From: an uncultured Bryobacterales bacterium
GTDB taxonomy: Bacteria > Acidobacteriota > Terriglobia > Bryobacterales > Bryobacteraceae
Direction: 5' to 3'
NCBI GenBank assembly: GCA_937959285.1
Contig: CALGAR010000034.1
Location: forward strand, 1-18,314
Length of the DNA stretch: 18,314 nucleotides
Made by a program: the position numbers and the translations under genes. Below are positions 7,395 through 13,909 of this stretch, piece by piece. The first letter of the stretch is position 1. Each line of letters begins with the position of its first letter. The notes under the pieces are model-generated. The model was not told the origin of the DNA, searched no databases, and worked only from the letters and a program-made list of their open reading frames with translations.

Positions 7395-8513
7395 CTAGCG
7401 GAACTCGAGTGTGGTGTTGGGGCGTACGGTCACGTATACAGTTTCGCCTTCCCGGCGAAAATACTCCTCGTTCCAGCGGTCGGTGACCTGCTTGGTTCGC
7501 TCGGAGAGCCGTTTGCCATTCGAGAGGACCGTCGTCCCCGCCGGCGCACGAAACTCGAGCGTGATGCTACCGTTGTAGACCTTCCGGTCCAGGTTATTCG
7601 AAACCCGAAAACGAGCCTTGGCGGGGCCGGCGTCGATCTGCTGAACGTCGGTCTGCTGATGCAGTGTTCGATAGGCGTAAAGCGGCCCCATCGGGACGTA
7701 CCAGATGTCGGGGCGGCGGCTGATATACGCCAGGTGTTGCTCGTAGAAGCTGTCCGGCCCGTAGTCGAGCCACTGGGGGTGCGACATGAAGTTGTAGATG
7801 CCGCCGTTCCTGTAGACTTCGTCGAACTTGGCGTTCAAGATCTTCACGTCAGTGATTTCGCTCTTGGCTGCTCCTCCCCGCTTCTGCACCACCTGGGTAT
7901 AACCTGCATTGAAAGGATTCGTGTCCCACGTTTGCAGATTGGGAACGATATGCCCGTCCTGAGCTTCATTGGGATAGTTCCTGGCGACGATGTAGCCCGC
8001 CGCAGCGATCCTCTTCTGGATGAACTCATAGTTGGCGCAGTTGCCGCAGGGGTAGCACCAGGTCCAGACGTGAGGCTGTTTGGTGCGCTTTAGAATCAGG
8101 TCCCGCGACCCGACGATCTCCGCGTCAGTATAAGCTTCGGAGCAGAACTGTTCGGTGTCGGGCCTCTTGCAAGGGTGGGTACGCGAATGTGAGCCGATCT
8201 CGTGCCCGTTCTCCACAGCCTTCCGCAGCCTCGGCCACAGAGGCTTCACCTGCAACTGAGTAAAGAACCGCTCCTCGACCGGAGGGTCTTCCTCAGTGCT
8301 GATGAAGATCGTGGCCTTGATGCCGTACTTATCCATGACATCCAGGCTGTTCGGAACGTATTTCGTGGAGTCGTCGATGTTGTGGGACACGACCGCCCGG
8401 GCGTTGTTCAGGTACTTCGTCTTTCCGACGTAGCGAACGGAATCGGAACCGGCCGCGAACGCAGTGGCGCTCAGCAGGAACGCAGAGAGCAGACCGGGGC
8501 TTAGCTGGCGCAT
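7395..8513 (-). CDS. divergent NodB-type polysaccharide deacetylase, secreted
   Basis: 372 residues with a Sec signal peptide (about 1-21). A NodB-homology domain covers about 38-275. Motif 1 is SHNIDD (43-48) in place of TFDDG, keeping the Asp pair. Motif 2 is GSHSRTHP (107-114), giving metal ligands His109 and His113. Motif 3 is WCYPCG (152-157) instead of RxPYG. NFMSHPQW (241-248) supplies a late His. The C-terminal 100 residues look like a beta-sandwich (FRVSNN...ITLEFRAPAGTTV). Five Cys cluster around the site (115, 124, 153, 156, 159), which is odd for the family. Family members hydrolyse N- or O-acetyl groups of polysaccharides; substrate unknown. Its ribosome site (8518-8523) overlaps the Gfo/Idh stop, with eight bases between the genes, so they are coupled. 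Confidence 0.85.
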   Translation of the reverse strand: MRQLSPGLLSAFLLSATAFAAGSDSVRYVGKTKYLNNARAVVSHNIDDSTKYVPNSLDVMDKYGIKATIFISTEEDPPVEERFFTQLQVKPLWPRLRKAVENGHEIGSHSRTHPCKRPDTEQFCSEAYTDAEIVGSRDLILKRTKQPHVWTWCYPCGNCANYEFIQKRIAAAGYIVARNYPNEAQDGHIVPNLQTWDTNPFNAGYTQVVQKRGGAAKSEITDVKILNAKFDEVYRNGGIYNFMSHPQWLDYGPDSFYEQHLAYISRRPDIWYVPMGPLYAYRTLHQQTDVQQIDAGPAKARFRVSNNLDRKVYNGSITLEFRAPAGTTVLSNGKRLSERTKQVTDRWNEEYFRREGETVYVTVRPNTTLEFR

Positions 8514-8521
8514 GGCACTCC

Positions 8522-9862
8522 TCAGGCCGACGCGATGTTTCCTTTAGGACGGGGCTGCACCTTCAGATTCCAAGGCTTCCGGAACTGCCGCCTCAGGTAT
8601 CTGTTGGCATCCTTGTTTCCGACGACGACCTCGCGCTCGTCGTCCCAAACCAGCCGGCTGCCGGTTCGGTAGGAGATATTGGCCAGAAGTCCGAACTTCG
8701 TCAGCCTGTGGCCATACCGTACATTGCATGTGGTTTCCAGATTCCGGCTCTTGATGGCGTCCACAAATTCGCGCAAATGGCCGGGCGAGTCGGGAATGAA
8801 GGGATCGGGGCGAGGGAAGTCTGGGACTTTCTTGCCATTCGCCCAGATCTCGTGCGTTTCGTAATTCGTGACCAGGGACGCTTCCGTCCCCTCAAACAGG
8901 CACCCGATTCCGCCCATATGCTCGAAGCCGGGCAGCGGCGTTGGACGGAAGCTGTAGATGTACAGAGTTTGCGGAAACTCGAGGATGGCTTCCATCGTGT
9001 CCGCGGTTTCCGTATGGTCTGTCTGGAAGAAGCGTCCTCCCACGGCGGAGATCGTTTTCGGCGCCTCAAAGCCCATGGCCCAGAAAGCGACATCGGTAAT
9101 GTGGCACCAGAAGTCGATGAACGTTCCGCCCGAATAATCCCAGAAATGCCGGAAGCTGCCGTGGAATCGCAGGGCATCATAGGGACGCTTGGGCGCGGGA
9201 CCCAGCCAGAAATCGTAGTCGCATCCCTCCGGCAGCTTCTCGGGATTCCGCGACTTGATGTTCTGCGTCGGCGACGTCTTCCAGGCATGCACGCGTGTGA
9301 TCTTCCCGAGCCGTCCCGACTTCACAATCTCCACGACGCGCCTGTAATTGCTGTAGTCGTTGTGAATGTGATTGCCCATCTGGCTCACACGCTTGTAGTA
9401 CAGCGACGCGTCGGCCATTGCGCGGCCCTCGGCTACGCTATAGCTGAGCGGCTTTTCGACGAAGACGTCTTTACCGGCCTCAAACGCGTTCACGGTTGGG
9501 ATGGCGTGCCAGTGGTCGGGAGTCACCACGGCGACCGCGTCGACTTCTTTCATATCCAGCACGCGGCGGAAATCGCCGAATGCCTGGGGCTTGTATCCCT
9601 TCTCCTTCTCGACAATGGCTAGTGCGCGGTCAAGGTGATTGCGATCGACATCGCAGATAGCGCCGATCCGGACGTCTGGCATCTTCAGGAACTCCCGGAG
9701 CCGTCCGGTTCCCATGCCGCCCACGCCGATCATGCCGAGAACTACCGTATCGTTGGCGCTCTGCGCTTGTAGTTTCGCCGCTCCTCCTCCGAGCGCAGCC
9801 AGGGATGCACCGCCTGCGGCGGCGCCCAGAAATTCGCGTCGTGAAACTTCTTTCCGCTCCAT
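8522..9862 (-). CDS. Tat-exported Gfo/Idh/MocA family oxidoreductase
   Basis: 446 residues. A twin-arginine leader (VSRREFLGAAAGG, 6-18) precedes a Rossmann domain with GVGGMGTG (46-53), DHWH (116-119) and the family hallmark EKP (136-138). The C-terminal alpha/beta domain has GGTFIDFWCHITD (245-257), whose Asp250 and His254 fit the usual catalytic pair. Members oxidise or reduce sugar hydroxyls with NAD(P). Exported ones such as glucose-fructose oxidoreductase carry tightly bound cofactor, which explains Tat use. The frame is open upstream to 10162, but that extension overlaps the small gene before it and lacks family similarity. The ATG at 9862 gives a textbook Tat leader, with GAGGAG at 9874-9879 inside the preceding gene's last codons. 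With DUF1080 nearby, C3 oxidation of a glycoside is the best guess. Confidence 0.93.
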   Translation of the reverse strand: MERKEVSRREFLGAAAGGASLAALGGGAAKLQAQSANDTVVLGMIGVGGMGTGRLREFLKMPDVRIGAICDVDRNHLDRALAIVEKEKGYKPQAFGDFRRVLDMKEVDAVAVVTPDHWHAIPTVNAFEAGKDVFVEKPLSYSVAEGRAMADASLYYKRVSQMGNHIHNDYSNYRRVVEIVKSGRLGKITRVHAWKTSPTQNIKSRNPEKLPEGCDYDFWLGPAPKRPYDALRFHGSFRHFWDYSGGTFIDFWCHITDVAFWAMGFEAPKTISAVGGRFFQTDHTETADTMEAILEFPQTLYIYSFRPTPLPGFEHMGGIGCLFEGTEASLVTNYETHEIWANGKKVPDFPRPDPFIPDSPGHLREFVDAIKSRNLETTCNVRYGHRLTKFGLLANISYRTGSRLVWDDEREVVVGNKDANRYLRRQFRKPWNLKVQPRPKGNIASA

Positions 9863-9867
9863 ATTGA

Positions 9868-10239
9868 TTAGCGCTCCTCGCTTCGTCTGGCGGTCAATTG
9901 CACGGGATCGTGATCCCGGTATGACATCTTGAGGGTCATCGTATCGCCCTCGATCTTCCCTGAGAACTGAACTGTCAACTCGTCCCCGTTGCCCTTCCGG
10001 ACTACTGTGAAGAAGACACTGTTCCCCTTGACGGCGCCATCGGAGATCGGCACGCTGCCTCGCTTGCTCGTGATGGTTCCGGTGATCTTCCCGTCGTTCA
10101 CCTTCAGATCGAAAACACTTTCGTGCGGAGTTCCGTCCGGCATCACGTAGGATGCTTTCCACGTTCCGGCGGGGTCGGCGGCATACCCCCGGACGCCGAA
10201 AAGCGTCAGGATGAGTATACCGCCCAGAACTGTTCGCAT
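9868..10239 (-). CDS. small secreted beta-rich protein of unknown function
   Basis: 123 residues. A clear signal peptide (about 1-20, ending Gly-Tyr-Ala-Ala) is followed by about 100 residues of alternating hydrophobic and polar strands: GTWKASY, VFDLKV, ITGTITS, NSVFFTVVRK, LTVQFSGKIEGDTMTLKMSY. This is the look of a small lipocalin-like or FABP-like barrel. Such domains often sit beside or fused to Gfo/Idh and DUF1080 proteins in Acidobacteriota and Planctomycetota, from memory and not checked. A strong AGGAGG (10245-10250) lies five bases upstream of the ATG. It sits 31 bases after the DUF1080 gene and five before the Gfo/Idh ATG. It may hold the oxidoreductase's glycoside or act as a subunit; no catalytic residues are apparent. 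Confidence 0.8.
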   Translation of the reverse strand: MRTVLGGILILTLFGVRGYAADPAGTWKASYVMPDGTPHESVFDLKVNDGKITGTITSKRGSVPISDGAVKGNSVFFTVVRKGNGDELTVQFSGKIEGDTMTLKMSYRDHDPVQLTARRSEER

Positions 10240-10270
10240 AGAAACCTCCTGCTCTCCGGGAGGATTAGCC

Positions 10271-11392
10271 TCAAAGGCGCTTAATCAGAATCTCCTTGAA
10301 CTGAGTCCACTTGCCTGGAGAATGCGCCTGCAGCGCGATAGTGCCCGCTTCCAGATTCTCGAGATCTGAATATTCCAGCACAGTGTCACCGTTGACACGC
10401 ACGATACAGTTGCGGTCTTTCACTATGAGCTGGATCGGGTACCAGGTTTCCGGTTCGATTCGCGGATAGCGGGCCCTCTTGTAGAAGTACAGCGACCCGG
10501 TCGGGTAGTGAGCTCCTTCGACGTCGTGGAGCTGAATCTCGTATCCTCTTCCGGTCGTTCCTGGATTGCGAAAGATGATACCGCCGTTGTGATGCTTTAC
10601 ATGGCGGACGTAGAGCTGCAGCTCGAAGTCGCGGTACTTCTCCTTCGTTTCGATCAAGCCGTTCCCGTCGGCATGGAGCACCTCTCCAAGGAACTTTGCA
10701 TTCGCTTTGTTGTCGCCGAGGTTCCACTTTGCCGCATCCTCGGGACCGCTGTACAAACTCTCCCAATGCTCTTTGGAGGGTAGTTCGCGGATCCTGAGAT
10801 TCCGGAAGCGAATGGGATAGGACAAGGATTCAAAGCCGAGATAGCCGCGCCGGTACCGGTACTTCAGCTCCGGCACCGTCGTCAGGTCAAGGTCGTGAAT
10901 CACCTCACCGTTTGTCCACACTTGAAGCCTGGGCCAGTCCATCAGGATCCGGAAGGTGTTCCATTCGCCCTTATTCCTCACATTGACCTTGCGGGGAGCG
11001 ACGAGAGGGAAAATGGCTCCCATGGAATCCGGCGTCGGCTTCTCCTCCTGCTGATGGAAGAGGTGGATCTGCTTTCCGGCGTAAAGGGTTCGTCCATGCT
11101 TGGGCGCGTGAAAATAGATGCCCGAATCCATCCACCCTTTGATAAAAAACTCGCCGCGGAAGTCGAAATTCTCGTACTGTTTCTCTGAACGAAGCCAGGT
11201 GGGATAGCCCGATGCCGTGTGAACTACGATAGCGCCATCCTCAACATAAAAAGCGGTCTCCGGGCCTTCCTCGATGGTCCATCCTGACAAAGTTTTGCCG
11301 TCAAAAAGGGAAATGAAGCCGTCTTCGGTCTGCTGAGCTTGCAGCAGGGCGGGCAGGGCAGATGCCGCTGCGAGAAATGATCGTCGTTGCAT
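10271..11392 (-). CDS. tandem DUF1080 protein (3-keto-disaccharide hydrolase-like)
   Basis: 373 residues. The leader has QRRSFLAAASALPALLQAQ (2-20), usable by Tat or Sec. Two DUF1080 concanavalin-like domains follow in tandem: about 24-203, opening with SLFDGKTLSGW (28-38), and about 207-373, opening with SLYSGPEDAAKW (212-223). Both contain the Gly-Ile-x-Phe strand (GIYFHAP 91-97; GIIFRNP 271-277) and an internal YEIQLHD-type strand (YEIQLHD 284-290 in the second, KQIHLFH 107-113 in the first). DUF1080 proteins include 3-keto-glycoside hydrolases/lyases acting on sugars first oxidised by Gfo/Idh dehydrogenases, which fits the neighbour two genes on. It is the first gene of a five-gene minus-strand operon and the only one apart from the Rid gene without a good ribosome site, consistent with a leaderless transcript. 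Confidence 0.92.
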   Translation of the reverse strand: MQRRSFLAAASALPALLQAQQTEDGFISLFDGKTLSGWTIEEGPETAFYVEDGAIVVHTASGYPTWLRSEKQYENFDFRGEFFIKGWMDSGIYFHAPKHGRTLYAGKQIHLFHQQEEKPTPDSMGAIFPLVAPRKVNVRNKGEWNTFRILMDWPRLQVWTNGEVIHDLDLTTVPELKYRYRRGYLGFESLSYPIRFRNLRIRELPSKEHWESLYSGPEDAAKWNLGDNKANAKFLGEVLHADGNGLIETKEKYRDFELQLYVRHVKHHNGGIIFRNPGTTGRGYEIQLHDVEGAHYPTGSLYFYKRARYPRIEPETWYPIQLIVKDRNCIVRVNGDTVLEYSDLENLEAGTIALQAHSPGKWTQFKEILIKRL

Positions 11393-11401
11393 TTGTCTGC
11401 A

Positions 11402-11430
11402 AGTATAAAGGCACTCACACGTCCGCTCAA
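11402..11430 (-). promoter_or_regulatory. sigma-70-type promoter of the DUF1080 operon
   Basis: On the minus strand, TTGAGC (11430-11425) and TATACT (11407-11402) are spaced by exactly 17 bases and match the consensus at 4/6 and 5/6 positions. Transcription would begin near 11394-11396, two to four bases before the ATG at 11392, so the mRNA would have essentially no leader. The absence of a Shine-Dalgarno sequence before that ATG agrees with this. Confidence 0.6.
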
Positions 11431-11498
11431 GAAGCCGTTTGGCGGATCGGTTCCGGTCTTGACGCCGGTGATATGTTCAACCTAAAGGTGAACTCGTT

Positions 11499-12464
11499 AT
11501 GGAGCAGGCTCGATCGGCACAGATTTCGCGGAGGCAGGCGTTGGGAAGCGCCGCGGCGCTTGCAGGCCTCGCATTCCAGGGGAAAGCGGCTTCACCGCAA
11601 AAAGAACGCTACAAGTTGGGCGTGATGGCAGGCATGTACGCCATGCTGCCGCTCGACGACGCCCTCTCGCGCATTCGCAAAGCAGGATTTCGCTACATCA
11701 GCATTGCCAGGAGGCACGGAAATGAACAGGTATTCTCCGCGGAGATGCCGAAAAGCGAAAGAAAGGCGATGCTGCGGCGCATTCGCGATCTCGGCGTGGA
11801 GCCCTTCATGACTCTGTTCGGTTTCTCTGGTGAGCCTGCAACTCCGAGCGGTCTGGCAACCTTCAACGCTCAGCTCGACTTATGCGCCGATTTCGAAATT
11901 CCGGTGATGGTCGGATCCGGCCCCTGGTATTTCACCAAGTTCCCGAACATTCCCAAACGGCACAAGGACTGGGTCGAAGAGGTGGACCGCTTCTATGCAG
12001 GGCTGGAAAAAGCGGTGCGTCACGCGGAATCCGTACGCGTCGTAATTGCTCTGAAGCCGCACACCGGCATAACCGCCCGCGCCAAGGACTGCCTGGACGT
12101 GATGCGAAGGTTCCAATCTCCCTACCTCAAGATCGCCTGGGATGCCGGCAATGTCTCCTATTACGAAGGTGTCCACCCGGACCCGGATTTGCCCGATCTC
12201 GCACCGCATGTAACGGCGCTCTGTATTAAAGATCACTTAGGGCTGCGCGGCGAGAATAACTTTCCTATCCCGGGACAGGGGCAAATCGACCACGAGCTGA
12301 TGTTTCGTACTTTATTCGCCGCAGGCTTTAACGGACCGATGGGGATTGAACGGCTGGACGGGCGGGCGGAAAAGAGACTGACTCCCGATGTGGTGGACCA
12401 GCGGTTGAAGGAGGCCCACGCATACCTCGTCCCCTTGCTCGATCGCATCACATCTGGCGCGTGA
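11499..12464 (+). CDS. exported TIM-barrel sugar phosphate isomerase/epimerase-like protein
   Basis: 321 residues with a twin-arginine leader (ISRRQALGSAAALAGLAF, 9-26). The rest is an AP-endonuclease-2/xylose-isomerase-like barrel: LDDALSRIRKAGFRYISI (52-69), RRIRDLGVEPFMTLFGF (93-109), WDAGNV (214-219), CIKDHLG (242-248) and GIERLDG (282-288). In this superfamily the metal is held by Glu, Asp, His and Glu. Asp215, His246 and Glu284 are present, but the first position, normally Glu in a Glu-Pro pair, is Lys186 (ALKPHTG). AAAGGTGA at 11484-11491 is a good ribosome site for the ATG. It is transcribed divergently from the DUF1080 operon with 106 bases between. Relatives include sugar epimerases and deglycosidases that act on 3-keto glycosides, so a role in the same pathway is plausible but unproven. 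Confidence 0.88.
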   Translation: MEQARSAQISRRQALGSAAALAGLAFQGKAASPQKERYKLGVMAGMYAMLPLDDALSRIRKAGFRYISIARRHGNEQVFSAEMPKSERKAMLRRIRDLGVEPFMTLFGFSGEPATPSGLATFNAQLDLCADFEIPVMVGSGPWYFTKFPNIPKRHKDWVEEVDRFYAGLEKAVRHAESVRVVIALKPHTGITARAKDCLDVMRRFQSPYLKIAWDAGNVSYYEGVHPDPDLPDLAPHVTALCIKDHLGLRGENNFPIPGQGQIDHELMFRTLFAAGFNGPMGIERLDGRAEKRLTPDVVDQRLKEAHAYLVPLLDRITSGA

Positions 12465-12580
12465 AGCAGCGTGTTCGAATTACCCGGCCCCGAACAGCTC
12501 ACACGGCAGTATGCCGGCTGAGTAGAATATGAGAGCGAGTTGTCACGCTCATGCGGGGATCACGTCATCCTGCGTCTCCG

Positions 12581-12596
12581 GCCGCTGGGAAGCGGC
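12581..12596 (+). other. small hairpin in the leader of the PLP-fold gene
   Basis: GCCGCT (12581-12586) pairs with AGCGGC (12591-12596) across a GGGA tetraloop. It lies in the 183-base gap between the isomerase-like and PLP-fold genes, without a T tract. It may be a leader structure or a weak end for the upstream transcript. A second, shorter repeat (CGGCA/TGCCG, 12504-12516) is in the same gap. Confidence 0.3.
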
Positions 12597-12647
12597 TCTA
12601 CATCACCGTTTGACTTGTACGCAAATATCTGTAAGGAGCGAGATTCT

Positions 12648-13883
12648 ATGACATCACGCCGGAACTTTCTGGCGAGCGGCGCAGGGACACTGCTGGCTGG
12701 TTCCGTTGCGCGCGCCGCCAAGTCGGATTCCACCTTCCCCTACGCCGAGTTGGAGGCCAGAATCGCCCGCCGCGACTTTCGCGATATCACCAAGGACGTT
12801 CTCCCGACGCCCTGCATGATTGTCGATCTCGACCTCTTGGAAAAGAACCTGAAAAGGATGGCGGACCATTGCAAAGAGGTCGGCATCGCGCTCCGCCCGC
12901 ACGTCAAGGTTCACAAAAGCGTGGACATTGCCAAGAGGCAGATCGCGCTCGGCGCAATCGGGCTTACGACGGCCACCATTGCCGAATCGGAGCTGATGTC
13001 CGCTGCGGGCATCAAAGGAGTCCTCTGGACGAAACAACCCGCCAGCCGGAACAACGTCATCCGCACCATCGCGCTCACCAAACGTGATCCTACATTCATG
13101 TTCGTCGTTGACGATCCGCAGGTTCTGGATTGGGTCGAAGAGGCGGCGGCCGCTGCCAAGGTGAAATGCCGTATCGCGGTTGCGGTCTTCGCCGGCATGA
13201 AGCGCCAGGGTATCGAGAACGGGCAGCCCGCCCTCGCCCTCGCTCAACGAATCGCGTCTTCCAGGCATATGCAGTTTGAGGGCTATATGGCCTACTCGGG
13301 CGGGGCGTCGCACACCAAAGGATGGGAGGCGCGTCGCAGGAAGTCCGCCGAAGATCTGGCCGGATTGCAGGAGACGCTACACCTCACCCGCAAAGCCGGG
13401 CTCCCCATCAACATCGTCAGCGGAGGCTCAACCGGTACTTACAACATTGACAAGGAGAACTCCCTGACCGAGCTCGAATGCGGTTCCTACGTCTTCATGG
13501 ACACCGGATACTTTGCGATCGGAGGCAAGACGAACGATCAGGTCTACACCGACTTCGAGGGCTCCCTCACCGTCCTTACCACCGTGGACAGCCGGCGCCA
13601 TCCCAACATCGCCACCATCGACTACGGCAACAAGGCCATGGCTCGTCCGACCGACAAGGTCAAGGGAAAACCCTGGCTCGAAATTGGAAACCAGGGAGCC
13701 GAATACGGGGCGGTCAAATGGAAGGACGGCGAAGGCGAGGTGAAGCTCGGCGACCGGCTCGAAATCTACTGCACGAATCTGGACATGAGCACCAACTGCT
13801 ACGACCGCTACTACGTGGCTCGAGGGGATCAGATCGTTGACGTATGGCCCATCATGGGACGCAGCGGCGCTGCACAGCGCTAG
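12648..13883 (+). CDS. Tat-exported D-threonine aldolase / alanine racemase-fold PLP protein
   Basis: 411 residues. The leader TSRRNFLASGAGTLLAGSVARA (2-23) is a good Tat signal. A fold-III PLP barrel begins at LPTPCMIVDLDLLEKNL (52-68). The RPHVKVHK motif (83-90) gives the presumed Schiff-base Lys87, and GGSTGTY (259-265) the phosphate-binding loop. The C-terminal beta domain should carry a metal site His-x-Cys/Asp as in D-threonine aldolase and D-serine dehydratase; here the stretch is MSTNCYD (380-386), leaving Cys384 but Thr382 in place of His. The frame is open upstream to 12540, but AAGGAG at 12633-12638 lies nine bases before this ATG, which creates the Tat leader. Reaction unknown: aldol cleavage, dehydration or racemisation of a D-amino acid are possible. 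The seven-haem gene starts 26 bases after it. Confidence 0.88.
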   Translation: MTSRRNFLASGAGTLLAGSVARAAKSDSTFPYAELEARIARRDFRDITKDVLPTPCMIVDLDLLEKNLKRMADHCKEVGIALRPHVKVHKSVDIAKRQIALGAIGLTTATIAESELMSAAGIKGVLWTKQPASRNNVIRTIALTKRDPTFMFVVDDPQVLDWVEEAAAAAKVKCRIAVAVFAGMKRQGIENGQPALALAQRIASSRHMQFEGYMAYSGGASHTKGWEARRRKSAEDLAGLQETLHLTRKAGLPINIVSGGSTGTYNIDKENSLTELECGSYVFMDTGYFAIGGKTNDQVYTDFEGSLTVLTTVDSRRHPNIATIDYGNKAMARPTDKVKGKPWLEIGNQGAEYGAVKWKDGEGEVKLGDRLEIYCTNLDMSTNCYDRYYVARGDQIVDVWPIMGRSGAAQR

Positions 13884-13909
13884 AGGCAATAGGGTAAGAT
13901 CGATTCGGA

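Noticed and set aside
7116..8093. Long plus-strand open frame (325 codons) opposite the Rid and deacetylase genes
   Set aside because: It mirrors the codon structure of the real genes on the other strand, has no recognisable domain, signal or ribosome site, and spans two genes and their gap.
8708..9622. Long plus-strand open frame (304 codons) opposite the Gfo/Idh gene
   Set aside because: It is antisense to a clearly conserved family, and the composition is typical of a GC-rich shadow frame.
9863..10162. Upstream 100-codon extension of the Gfo/Idh reading frame
   Set aside because: It overlaps the small secreted-protein gene in another frame, is full of Arg and Gln without family similarity, and would bury the Tat leader that starts at 9862.
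12540..12647. Upstream extension of the PLP-fold protein frame
   Set aside because: A strong AAGGAG lies right before the ATG at 12648, which begins a good Tat signal; the extension has no ribosome site and would hide that signal.
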